Under the pieces are notes generated by a model, which was given only the letters and a program-made list of their open reading frames with translations, searched no databases and was not told the origin of the DNA. Source: Timema cristinae (lineage: Eukaryota; Arthropoda; Insecta; Phasmatodea; Timematidae). Taken from it: DNA of 64,000 nucleotides. Position 1 is the first letter of the stretch. Each line of letters begins with the position of its first letter. Both the position numbers and the translations under genes were made by a program. Positions 1 through 10,799 of the stretch are shown here, piece by piece. The stretch is from NCBI GenBank assembly GCA_039000515.1, contig JBCFYV010009882.1, forward strand, positions 46,594,430 to 46,658,429, written 5' to 3'.

Positions 1-1390
1 TAACCAAAAAAATATATTATTTTGAAAGTCCTTGCTGGAAACACCAATATTTTTTATTATCAATGAATATTATTGAATTTTACCAACACTCGTATAGTTA
101 TTTTACAGTAAATAGGTACAATTTTTTAGGTTCTTCAATATATTTTACGTCCTCTAAAAATAGAAGTTTCAAGCCCTTTTGAAGGCCCAGTCCAACCTTG
201 GTCTACTTGACGAAAAGCATATAGTTTCCGAACAATTCTAAAGGCTACGCTCACCCCAAAAAGTGAATTACTCTAGAAGCATAAAATTAATTGTGTTATT
301 TAGAAAAATATTCAATCCTCAATACAAAATAAATGTAAATAATATAATACTTGTGTGTCGATAGTCATCATAAGGTGCGTCAACTTGCACAACATTCCAA
401 TTTAATCCAATTTTGGTATTGAATATTATTTTACCACAGTTATGCTTTTATCTTTATATTATTTTCTAACATTTATTTAAAGTGGTTTATCATATTTAAC
501 GCAATACATTTCTCTTTATATTTTAACCGACACTTTAGCTATGTCGATAGCACTTGTGCTTACTATGCTAAGGGTCCCAGTTTCGATACTAGGTAGAGTC
601 GTTAATTTAACTTTAGTAAACTGTTATGTATGTCATATCTAAACGCTAGTCTGTAAGTTATATGTGGATATAATCCCTGTTTTCATAAATTTCCCGTTAA
701 AAATCCCCATTGAAAAAATATTTTAGGTGATATTATATTTTATGAAATAATATTGATGTAGGTTCACTTTATAGCGTGCAAAGATTTTTTTAAGACTCAG
801 AAAAAAAATACATCCAAAATATTCTAACTGGTCCTCTGTACAAGTTTCAAGGTCATTAGTGTTGTCCTGTCAAGCGAACAATAGGATTACTGCCGACTGC
901 TGAATCTTTGGTTTTACCGAGAATCTTCACCTCTCTCTTGGTTTGAGTTGGTGTGATGGCGGTTTCCACCCCTATCTTGTAATAAACCTACATTTATGTA
1001 ACTAAGGACCAATTTCTAGCCGAGGAAATAGGTTTACGTTATTAAAAATATTTTATTTGTAAATTACACACAAAATTTAAGATGGTATTTTTTTTATATC
1101 CAAACATTTTCAAAAATGCGTTTTTTGAGTTAATTATAAAAATAGATGCATTAAAAAATTAATTATACAATTCAATATTAATTTATAAATATGTCCATGG
1201 AATCATAAAAAAAAATTATTGGTTCATCTAGAATTTCGGTCGCAAATCAGTCATTTTTACGGTGTATTAGTAGCTATGCAACCGCACCTTAATAAAACAA
1301 GTCGATTCTTAATTCCAATAATAATTTTTAAATGTGTCAATATTTATATCCATATCAACGATGTCATCAAAACATGTAATAATCATAGAA
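1..1390. other. Non-coding, AT-rich, no gene seen
   Basis: No convincing open frame or structured repeat is visible apart from a decayed tRNA-like patch near 525-600. The sequence has the homopolymer-rich look of intronic or intergenic DNA. Confidence 0.5.
525..600 (+). repeat. Decayed tRNA-headed SINE fragment (family E-like)
   Basis: The stretch reads ATGTCGATAGCAC, then ACTATGCTAAGGGTCCCAG and TTTCGATACTAGG. This matches the A-box to B-box spacing and the 'CTAAGGGTCCCGGGTTCGATTCC' type core of the better copies at 28.4 and 34.0 kb. It is short and diverged, so the family assignment is tentative. Confidence 0.3.
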
Positions 1391-1499
1391 ATATATAATA
1401 CTAGCTACACAACCCGACGTTACCTGGGCAGAGTAAGTGGTCTTTTATAATGTTATTTGTATTGAATATTTAAATTTCCTCCTTGGAATGGTTCAATAA

Positions 1500-2385
1500 A
1501 TGACGAAACTTTCTCGAGATCTATCGCATTTTTCCCATTGGATTCCATAGTTTGCATACATTCAATAGTGTAAGTTAATGTATTTTAGTAAATAAGAAAA
1601 TATATTCCTATTTTGGCACCACCAATTTTCCCTTAATACGTATGCAAAGTTTCATGATTTTTGGTCTATAGGTTTTGAGGTCACTCAATATATATGTCAT
1701 TATGAATGTTCTGAATTCGTCCTTTTTCAAAATAACCAGTGAATGTATAAAATCACTGACATGGATGGTTTATTTAGCAAATAATAGGATTTATCTAAAT
1801 ATACCAGTAGTTTATAAATTTCCCAATGCAGTTTGGGGAAAGTATCAAACATTAACCTTATTATCTATATTTACCGGTGATTTTATAAAATATCTGGTGT
1901 GATAAAAATATAGAACATACATCCAAACTAACCTAAACTAACTGAGTCCAACCTAACCTAAACTAACCTAGTCCAACTTAACCTAAGCTTAAATAAACTA
2001 ATCTAAGCTAACCTAACCAAACCGAATCTTGACGTGACTTATTAATATTCACTGGTAATTTTGTAAAAAGTTTGGCGAGTATGTAAAATAGTAAAGATAT
2101 TTTTTACATTCCTCATGTTAACCAGTGGTTTTGTAGAATCACCGGTGACCTTACAAACTCATCACATCCTGCATATTCCCAGTAGATTAATATATATATT
2201 GCAAGTCTTAACGCCTTTGAATGACTACAAAATATATTGATCTAGAATTATGAAAATTTGCAACGTAGTAAGGGAAAATTGGTGGTGCCAAAATATTAAC
2301 TTTTTTACTTATTTATATATTAAAATACATTAGGTTATTTTATTCAAAATTTGAAATATATTATGAAAAATGCACAGGTATGTAT
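1500..2385. mobile_element. Foldback/MITE-like element with TTAGG-like core
   Basis: The sequence at about 1,613-1,700 (TTTTGGCACCACCAATTTTC onward) is repeated in inverted orientation at about 2,205-2,296, and weaker matching extends outward on both sides. Between the arms are repeated, partly palindromic motifs such as ACCGGTGATTTTATAAAAT and ACCAGTGGTTTTGTAGAATC. In the centre lies a run of TAACC-like repeats. No transposase frame is present, so it would be non-autonomous. The outer ends and any target duplication were not resolved. Confidence 0.6.
1921..2031. repeat. Degenerate TTAGG-like tract
   Basis: About twenty imperfect copies of AACCTAAACT / AACCTAACCT / AGTCCAACCTA occur in the core of the foldback element. 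TTAGG is the usual telomere repeat of many insects. Here it is interstitial and degenerate. Confidence 0.7.
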
Positions 2386-2389
2386 TTAT

Positions 2390-5200
2390 ATATTGGCCAT
2401 CCTTCCGCACCAACGTTTACGCAGTTTAAGACTTAGGCTCACACTATGTGTAATAGCAAAAAATAAGTTTTCCCAAACTAAGAACGTTTATTTACACATT
2501 TCTATACAATAATTTACAATTACATTGGTTTTCTTCAGATCTGAAGATGGTGTAACATCAACGAAACATGTCGTTGTAATAGAAGACTAAAGCTGATATA
2601 AAATAAGAAGGGAATAAAAAATAATAAAAAATAAGATATAAACTTATAAACTGATGTGCTTCCCAGTAGTCACGTGGTCTAAGACATTAGGCTCAATATA
2701 TTTATACGTTTGAGGTGTTTACCTTGTGGTTTCACTAAGTAGTCACGAAAAGTATCACCTTTATATTTTTCTTGGGCCTTGAATTACACACTGGTGGTCA
2801 CGGAGAGTAAGGTGTCAGGGTATTAATATAGTCAAGTTTATTCATAGTAAGCCCCTATGGACTCAAATATTTAATTGAAAATGTTTTAAGTTCACAAAAA
2901 CCTAAAATTGTTTTCCCTTAACCTCAAGTGATTAACAAAACTAAATGTCATATGCATAATAAATTTTGTTGAAATCTATTAAATACCATCTAAATAGTCA
3001 GCTATGTGCTGTTGCTTGCTATAAACTGCTTTAGTGAATATTTTTTCTTTATCCTTCTGAAGAATCTGTCCTTTTTCCACAATTGATTTCACAATGTACA
3101 TCAGTCAATAAATACCCGGGGTGTACCAACTAGAAAGACAAAAACTATATAGTACGATTATAAGGACAGTTAGCTTAGGTGCAAATTACATAATTTAACT
3201 ATTGTTGAAGAAGTGAATATGGTATAATAAATGATGTAGACAAACATATGTAATTAGATTTAGGTCCCTAACTACCTCTAGATGTCGGGATAGATGAAAA
3301 TTAAATAAATAAATACATCTCCCGAGAATCTCTATATTTCCCAGATTTCACAGGAAATATCAAAAACATTTTTGGAACGTTGCCTTTCTTATTTGGATAA
3401 GTAGTACAATTTTGAAGGCTCTAGTTTAAAAAACGTGTCTACTTTGTCTTTAAAAGAAAACCTATTGGATGGGATAATCTTCAGAAACTTACTTAAACCC
3501 TTCACCTAGAAGTTGAGGACCACGAGTAGCTGTACATCGAGTTATTTATCCTTTGAGAAGTTCTGAGTATTATCGATGCCATTGAATGATTGGTTATGAA
3601 GTGGGTTGCTTTCTTTAAACAACTTGTACGTATGAACTGTGGCAGCGAGTTTAAAAAATGTTGTTTCATTAACGTTATTAATCCCAGTTTCAAATGATAT
3701 TATTGAACGCTCATTCAGCGTGATGGGTATATTATCGGCCAAAGAAAGCAGGAAGCTCAGCTGAACCCTGGTTCTCTCATAGCTACCAGCTATCATATTT
3801 TAATTCCACAAGTTTATTTTGTCAAAAATAAAAAAGGGCAGTGGCTCGTAGGGTTCAGAAATATAAATTTAAAAAGTAAAGTTTGATATGAAAATAATTT
3901 GTGATAAGCTTGTATGTTGTAATTCAAATTAGTTGTATTTCAATTGATAGATAAAAAAAGTTCAAGTTGCATTTGAAGACTATTTACTCTCTTGAACCCG
4001 TATTTTTTATCTCCCAGAATTGGGTGTTATAGAGTTGGCAAGCCTAGCAAAAAGATACAGCCAAGAAATCTGTCTTGTATTTCCTTGTTGTAAAGCCGGT
4101 ATGTAATTCCCCGGTAGGGTGAGGCTCAGTTGCTGTCTACACTCAGTCTTCTGTCACATTTCCATTTCCTACTTTCATTTACTCTATGTTATACTAAAAT
4201 AAGAACTCTGATAGAAAATTGTTTCTTAAAATCCAAGTCTAAACAGCAATAAGGATTGGTTTCCAATGAATTAAAAAGTTAAAATAACATTTTTCTTTGA
4301 CATCTGACTTTTTCGGCTCATTAAAATAAAAGTTGACGATTAATTATAGACTAAATATTTAATAAATATTGAAATGTATGTGGATTGGTATAAATTAGTG
4401 GGGTTCATTGTAGATGGATGTTCACTACAACTGAGTAAACTTAATCTAGAGTTAATTTTGTATATACACGTGTATATATACATTTATGCATATATATATA
4501 TTTAGGCCTATGGTTAACGATGGAGAAAGGCAGCTGAAACTTTGCACACGTAAATTCTTAGCTAACCCGGTCTGGATACAAAAGCAAGTGGATGGCATTC
4601 CAAATAACATTTAAGTAAGAGACTTGTCTTTATAGAAATAAATGTGATGAAGGTGTATTTTATGTATAATTTGATATATATTAAAATTTACTTTTATCAT
4701 TTTTGTGCTGAAAACATGTTTTCCTTTTTAAAATATGTTCAGGGATAGATAATCTTTTCCCTCATTTATATGTATTTGTGGATATGGTTTTTAATGGCAC
4801 TTAGTTGTGTTGTAAGGTAGCTTTAAAATAAAATTAAGTGAAGTTGTGGGTATCCATATACTTAACGGAAGATAAAGTTAGCTTAAATTTAATAAATTAA
4901 CAATATTTTAGATGAAAATTAAATTTAAACGGGTCATTGATAGACAGTTGTTTGAACAGAGCTAATGTTTAGAAAAAAACTGTAAGATAGAATTTGTGTA
5001 ACTGAGGATGAGGTGAAAGTGGATGCTAACTTTCCGTTCCGTTGGAAAAAAAAACTATCTTTGTCAGCGGTGGAAAGACTGAAAATTCTTGGAATGAAGT
5101 TTTTTTTATAGGTTAGGGAGAGGGTGGGGGTGGGTTAGCAGGTAAACAGTCTTCTTTGGCTATTATGAATGGAAATTGTAAGTCAGGGACTGAACTAAAC
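2390..5200. other. Non-coding stretch, mostly unassigned
   Basis: No gene is supported. A possible Penelope-like motif lies near 2,530-2,600 and a short resembling motif near 4,510-4,540 (CGATGGAGAAAGGCAGCTGA then AACTTT). Short palindromic TA-rich runs occur at 4,460-4,502. The small open frames on the minus strand at 3,502-3,796 overlap each other and resemble nothing known. Confidence 0.4.
2530..2600 (+). repeat. Possible Penelope-like element terminal motif
   Basis: The stretch TCTGAAGATGGTGTAACATC followed by AACGAAACATGTCGTTG resembles the CTGAAGATG...CGAAAC...GTCG signature often seen at ends of Penelope-like retroelements, where it overlaps a hammerhead-type fold. A CAACG/CGTTG stem flanks the conserved AAAC. 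No reverse transcriptase was found nearby. The assignment rests on recollection of the motif only. Confidence 0.3.
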
Positions 5201-5214
5201 CGTCGGTTCATTTT

Positions 5215-5420
5215 TAAAGTAAGCCTTAAGTTAATTTATACACCAAGTTCATTTAGTTTATTTTAATGTGAATGGTGGTCAGGGTTCAAATCCCAAATGG
5301 ATAAACAAAGGGTGCATCTTTATAAATGGTTCCCCTTTGTCCCTCCACAAAAATGTGGGTAAACTACCTCTATTTTAGATATTTCTCATTATTAACACGT
5401 TAGTGTAATTAATAAGAATA
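5215..5420 (+). repeat. Old SINE family C-like copy
   Basis: GGGTTCAAATCCC at 5,282 matches a B box. It is followed, as in family C, by a TTTATAAATGGTTCCCC segment, a CCCTCCACAAAAATGTGGGT segment and a TTAGTGTAATTAATA segment. The typical CCGAACGGGT tail is lost. Confidence 0.4.
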
Positions 5421-6455
5421 AATATTAATTAAACTATGTGTAATATATCCAGATATGTCGAACTAATAGAGTGTAGGGAAAGGGGGGGTGGGGGGGTGGA
5501 CGCCAAGTATTTTGAGCTATATCTCTACATGATGTTGAAAATGAGTATTTATTAATTACTATTATAGCCTCATCTACATATTATTTAAATTAAAAAATTA
5601 CATTTGGACACGGAAATTGAACTTGGGAGGTACAAACTATGTTTTGATAGTTGTTATAAAACTAATTCGTTATATCTAAACAGAGGGGAGAAAATACGTT
5701 TAAAGAATTTGACGAGAAAGGACATAAAAAGAGATTATGATTGTGGAGCGGGAACGGGGGAAGTGAAATATTGATGTAGATATTGTGTGCACAAATGCGC
5801 ATAACATGTTAGTGCTCATCAGGACACGTTTCTAACCTTAACCTAGTTAATACAGTAGTGGCTCTCAAATTATGTTGCGTGATGCTATTTTAGGTTGTCT
5901 TTTATTAACTTTTTTTTTAGCACTGTGTGTATTACTAACTTTTCAGGTTATACGCCTTTGTAATAATTACTCTAATCTTAAGACTAAAATGGACACAAAA
6001 TTCATCCCCTGGCCATCAATTCATCACTGTGAGAGGGTAAACCCACATTCCAACAATGTTAAATTTCTCGACCATGATAGGAATCTAGCCCGGGACGCTT
6101 ATCTCCTTAGGTGGACGCATTACTGATGGAGATAAGCTTCGTAATTTTCTAACAAAATAATCTTCTTTTCTATGTTGTATCCATAAACAAATATATAGAA
6201 TTTTTTTTTTACAAAAGGGCTAATATGTTAAAAAAAAAAAAAAAAGATGGGGAGGGTGTAGAGCATAGACTTTCTCCATGCTGTAAATAAAAATTAGATA
6301 TTTACTTAAAACTCGTTTGATATTTGAAACTAGATAATATACATTGTGGCACATTCTACCAAAGAGCATAAACGAAATAATATACATTGTTAGAGAAAGG
6401 AGGAATATCACACCCACTGAGCTTTACAGCAATTTACAAATTTAAAAATACTTCC

Positions 6456-6459
<4 letters not shown>

Positions 6460-6522
<63 letters not shown>

Positions 6523-6556
6523 CTATTTATATATTTATATATCTATTTATATATAT
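6460..6556. repeat. TA microsatellite, left flank
   Basis: There is a pure AT run from about 6,460 to 6,514, then an interrupted TATATATCTATTTATATA tract. It directly abuts the left end of the inverted-repeat element. Confidence 0.95.
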
Positions 6557-7982
6557 AAGCGAATTGGAAAATCTGGCCTATAGCAAAAGGCGCCCTCAAT
6601 TTACAATGATCCAGGCAAATTATAAAATAGTGTTGTATTTGATAATCAGCTTTATAATATTTAGGCTTATTGCAACAATCCCATTCAGCCATAACCTATT
6701 ATGGAAATGCACCTTTGTTCGCTCAATCAGCCTAGTTGATTCCAGGCTTATTGCAATACTCCCAAGATAGTGAAGGATTATAAAAAATCTACAGTAGCCG
6801 TTTCCAAACTGCGGGACCTACAATTAATTATCCCTGGTGCTATGCCGGGAGATGACAAACAAAAACAAACAAATTATAGTCGTAAGAATGGCCTCATATA
6901 ATCTAATAAATATATTTCAACCCAGTCTAATAGAATTAACCTCTGGGTTTCTGTCACACAAATTTATAGAGATATCCCAGAAAAATATGTAGCTGAAGCT
7001 GTGTGTAAGGAATCAAAGTTTGGGGGCCAGGGATATGCCAATTGCAAGTGTGCAGTCTCAAAAAAACAGCGTCAAAAAGTGTGCCTGTGAGAAAACAAAC
7101 TAATTATTGTGCACATCAAAATGTCACAGCAATTTACTGTGTGGAAATAAATAAAAAGTGTTATGTGTAAAGTGTAAAGTGTTAATTTACAATGGTAAGT
7201 TTCACGAAATACTTGTAAACGTGTATATTTCTTCTGTAAAAGAAAGGCAACTATTAAATTTGTATCTGTATTATTATTTTTCAATAACCATTACTATTTC
7301 ATAAGAATTTGTTACGTTGTTTTAAATCTATTTTACTATACATTACTTTACCTCAAGATTTTTAATCGAACATTGCAATCCTACGGAACTTACTAATTTA
7401 ATTTAGGAACATGATTAAAGAAAGAAATATATTCTGTAGACCAACGGTTCTCAAACTTTTGAAATGGCGTACCACTCCAACAATTCCCGTAATATGGAGT
7501 AGGTATCACCATTTGCCTGTTTACTACAATAATGTGCGGCTGCACTGTCTGTCTGGTCTTTAATCAATGTTGCCACCCCTTCAATCACTTATCGAATCTA
7601 TTTTAATTTAGGTTAGACTGGGTCGTAATATATTTATTAGATTTTATGAGTCCATTTTTTACGACTTTAATTTGTTTGTTTTGTTTGGCTTCTCATGGCA
7701 TATACCATCAGGAATAATTGTACGTCCCACAGTTTGGGAACCGCTGCTGTCAAATTTTTAACAAGCCTTCACTATCTTAGACGTATTGCAATAAACCTGT
7801 AATCAACTAGGCTTATTGAGAGAACAAAGGTGAATTTCTTTAATAGCCTATGGCTGAATGGTATTGTTGCAATAAGCCTAAAAATTATAAAGCTGATTAT
7901 CAAATAAAACCCTATTTTATAATTTGCCTGGATCATTGTAAATTGAGGGCGCCTTTTGCTATAGGCCAGATTTTCCAATTCA

Positions 7983-7985
<3 letters not shown>
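6557..7985. mobile_element. 1.4-kb long-inverted-repeat element inside a TA microsatellite
   Basis: The left arm (about 6,557-6,931) and right arm (about 7,608-7,985) are inverted copies. Both begin AAGYGAATTGGAAAATCTGG at the outer edge. Within the arms are hAT-like ends: CAGTAGCCGTTTCCAAACTG at about 6,791 and the inverse GTTTGGGAACCGCTGCTG ending at about 7,748. A further CAACGGTTCTCAAACTTTTG lies at about 7,445. The roughly 676-bp loop has no transposase. Both outer edges meet TA microsatellites, as expected for insertion into a TA run. The peptide repeats read from the arms are transposon sequence, not a host gene. Confidence 0.75.

Positions 7986-8055
<70 letters not shown>
7985..8055. 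repeat. TA microsatellite, right flank
   Basis: An uninterrupted TA run of about 70 bases abuts the right arm of the inverted-repeat element and ends in a short CA run. Confidence 0.95.
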
Positions 8056-8061
<6 letters not shown>

Positions 8062-8099
8062 TTTTAATTTGGAAACTATTGGTTTTATAAAAATGTATT

Positions 8100-9060
8100 T
8101 CAAATAATATTTTTTATATTTAATATGCCCTTCATTTTTGGAACGATAAGTTATTTCGTATCTTAAAGAGGTGCGGAGATAATATAAAAATTGGAAGTTT
8201 CCTCAAGTGTTTATTACCCTCAAAATTATTTACATGAGGAAATAAGAACCTCCATTTTGTTTTAATACTAAACAATACACATATATGAGTTTTAATCCAA
8301 TCAAGTTTGATATAATCTAATGTTTCTCTTTCCACCCTTAAGTAAAGGTTACTACCATTAATTTCAGGGTTGGATTGAATTATTTTTAAAAAATCTCTGA
8401 GAAACTTATGAAAACCCCACATTCCAAGTTTTATCCCAATTGATAAAATAGTTTCGTCTCAAGTCAGAGCTACAGACTGACATTTTTTTTAAACAACAGT
8501 TTTTCGGATTCGGGGGGTCATGAAACGTCGACATCTATCAAAATCTCGAGTTTGATTTTTTTAACAATTACTATTTTTTCTCAACCAGAGAGGTGTTAGA
8601 AGATAAAAAGTAACATTATATATTAATATATTAACCTACAAATTTCATCTCATGGCCAATATGACTAAAAAATAATCTATTTTTATTTATTTAACATATG
8701 CACAATTGTACATACATATTAACGTAACTCAAATATAGGCTTTCATCTCTTCTTTATTGAAGGTCATTCTTAAAACTATTTTCTAAAATTCCTTGCTAAA
8801 TAGTTAATAAGTGGTTTACAACGTCTTGCTAAAACATTTATGTGGTCAGCAGCTAAATAAAGGTTGGTGGGTTCTGCTTTACAAATTATATCCAAGAAAC
8901 AATTTATAATTAATTAAAATTGTTCAAACGGCAGCATAAAGCTACTATGGATCAACGATGGAGTATGTTTCTGATTGTTATTAAATGGCCAACGATTTTA
9001 CACATCTTTTACCAACCAACCCTTTAAATATGAGCGATAACTAACCCTAACACAGGTTTA
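8100..9060. other. Non-coding stretch, nothing recognised
   Basis: This is AT-rich sequence with no repeat family or gene that I can name. The minus-strand frame at 8,132-8,422 has no recognisable motif and a composition like its surroundings. Confidence 0.4.
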
Positions 9061-9061
9061 G

Positions 9062-9130
9062 CCCTAGATAGCTCAGTGGTAAAAAATATTGACGTGCTAA
9101 GTTATAGGTTCCAAATTTGGTTCCAGATTT
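9062..9130 (+). repeat. tRNA-like sequence (pseudo-tRNA or SINE head)
   Basis: GCCCTAGATAGCTCAGTGGT carries a good A-box-like TAGCTCAGTGGT. GGTTCCAAATTTGG about 35 bases on resembles a weakened B box. The acceptor stem does not close convincingly, so this is not called as a functional tRNA. Confidence 0.4.
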
Positions 9131-9184
9131 CAAAAGATTATTTTTAAGTTAATTATTTAATTTCAATAACATACTATAGGTTTG

Positions 9185-9560
9185 AAGTCATTTCACCAAA
9201 TTATTAGCGGCTTGGGCTTCCCGAATTTCTTCGCTAAAGCGTTTCATTACCTTAGAATGCTCATTCTTTTTGCCCATTACATATCTTCTGCCATCTTTAA
9301 ACTTTTGTGAGGCAATTTTTTAAAATAATAAAAATGTTATTTCCACTATTAATACACTTCACAACTCTAAAGACATTAAATCCAATTACACTAAGCCACA
9401 CTGAAAAAAATCCTTTCATCAATGTCGTGCTTGCCACACTGACTTGAAAACGGTGGAGAGCCAGGTGACAATCCATAAAGAGAGATGGTGATGTGTTAGG
9501 GCAATAAGCTGTAAAAACATGCCAAAACCACTGGAGCCAAATGTATGTTTTCAAGGACAT
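9185..9560 (-). pseudogene. Unidentified coding-like segment with frameshift
   Basis: On the minus strand an 87-residue frame starting at 9,560 is rich in hydrophobic residues, including ASTTLMKGFFSVWLSVIG and NVFRVVKCINSG, and ends at 9,297. In a neighbouring frame and directly downstream comes a charged stretch including KDGRRYVMGKKNEHSKVMKR and FSEEIREAQAANN, ending at about 9,185. The switch from membrane-like to basic/acidic sequence, with GC-richer codons than nearby DNA, suggests a broken retrocopy or two exon pieces of one small membrane protein. AAG|GTAATG within the second part could be a splice donor. I do not recognise the protein. Confidence 0.3.
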
Positions 9561-9569
9561 ACAGCTAGT

Positions 9570-10075
9570 GACTGAAGTGAGAAGGGACGAGTTGTCTTCC
9601 TCTATTCTGACCAGACCGTTCTGTATCGGCTATTGCGGGGTTGTATCAGATATATTTTTAAAATGAGAGTGCAAAATATGAAGCTCCTTATTACGTATTA
9701 GTTTTCATGATTGTCAGATTGAATATTAATGTAAATGAAGTGCCATTATAATTTAAAAGTCGGCATTAATTGATTTATTTCCCCCATTTACTACACACGT
9801 TTAAGTATACACAATTATTAATTGAATATTGCATTAATTTGGCATTTTTTTACGCAATTAATTGAAGTTTCACTGAAATAATATTTATTTCAATTAATAA
9901 ATCTCCTCAAGTACTTCTTAAATTCCAAATATGAAATCTTTGCATCATTTAGTTTTTCTAAAAATTGTTGCATTATATGCTAAAATTTCAAACTTTGAGT
10001 ATACAGTATGCTTAAAATATACATATAATTTATACACATTTAATACACAGATCTAAGTTTGGTTTAAGAAGACCT
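9570..10075. other. Non-coding stretch, nothing recognised
   Basis: AT-rich, with several AATTAATTGAA-like short palindromes at 9,750-9,900 but no organised repeat. Confidence 0.4.
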
Positions 10076-10076
10076 G

Positions 10077-10078
<2 letters not shown>

Positions 10079-10126
<48 letters not shown>
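10079..10126. repeat. TA microsatellite
   Basis: A pure TA run of about 48 bases. Confidence 0.95.
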
Positions 10127-10132
<6 letters not shown>

Positions 10133-10264
10133 TTATTAATTTTGGGTCATACACACGTAATTGTAATTTTTAAATGTTTTTTCCTGAAAAATACCGGGAG
10201 TTTCAGGAACAACCTATTTCCTGAGTCTTTTCTCGACCCTAAGTTATATATAAAAGTAAAATAA

Positions 10265-10346
10265 AATAACCCAGAAGGAGTACGCAGATCAAGGTCGTAG
10301 TCAGGGAGGGTTCGGGGGTTTAACCCCCTCCCCTTGAAATTTTGTG

Positions 10347-10349
<3 letters not shown>
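10265..10349. repeat. G-run/C-run hairpin of an unassigned repeat
   Basis: GTCAGGGAGGGTTCGGGGG is followed by TTTAACCCCCTCCCC, giving a G-rich/C-rich hairpin directly before a TA microsatellite. Similar G-run then TTTAACCCCC then C-run patches lie at 49,050-49,095. This suggests a dispersed repeat, but its class is not resolved. Confidence 0.4.

Positions 10350-10398
<49 letters not shown>
10350..10398. repeat. TA microsatellite
   Basis: A pure AT run of about 49 bases, the second within 300 bp. Confidence 0.95.
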
Positions 10399-10444
10399 CT
10401 TTATTTATGGTTCAAACAATATCAAAATTAATGTACAAGTACAA

Positions 10445-10790
10445 TCAGGGGGGCTGTGTTACCATAAAAAGCACTTCAGAATGCTTCTAGAGGTGTTTAA
10501 TATTTAGAATTTTTCCTATCCTTCAGGATTTAGGGGTGTTTTGTTGCCATAAAAATACTTTAGAGAACTTCTAGAGCTGTTTAATATCTTGAACTTGTCA
10601 TAGCCTTCTGCAGTTAGGGGAATAGGTTACCATAAAAACACGTTAGAGAGATTCTAGAGCTGTTTAATATTTAGAAGTTGATAGCCTCCAGTATTTAGGG
10701 GGTTATGTTGCCATAAAAAACACTTATGATAGCTTCTAAACTGTTTATAATTTAGAATCTTTCCTAGCCTCCGCCGTCAATTTGTGGATG
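10445..10790. repeat. Minisatellite, about 83-bp unit, four copies
   Basis: CCATAAAAA recurs at 10,462, 10,547, 10,630 and 10,711. Each is followed by CACTTNAGA, TTCTAGAGSTGTTTAATAT and TTAGAATTTTTCCTAGCCT-like blocks, then an AGGGG run. Spacing falls from 85 to 83 to 81 bp, so the copies have diverged. Confidence 0.85.
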
Positions 10791-10799
10791 GGCTCACCA

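Noticed and set aside
5872..6126. 84-residue frame with a hydrophobic N-terminus that looks like a signal anchor
   Set aside because: The stop-free length is not exceptional, the downstream part has no domain, and nothing around it looks like exon structure.
6387..6770. 127-residue frame with YIYIYI repeats and a matching minus-strand frame at 7,772-8,059
   Set aside because: Both are translations of a TA microsatellite plus transposon inverted-repeat arms, not a protein family.
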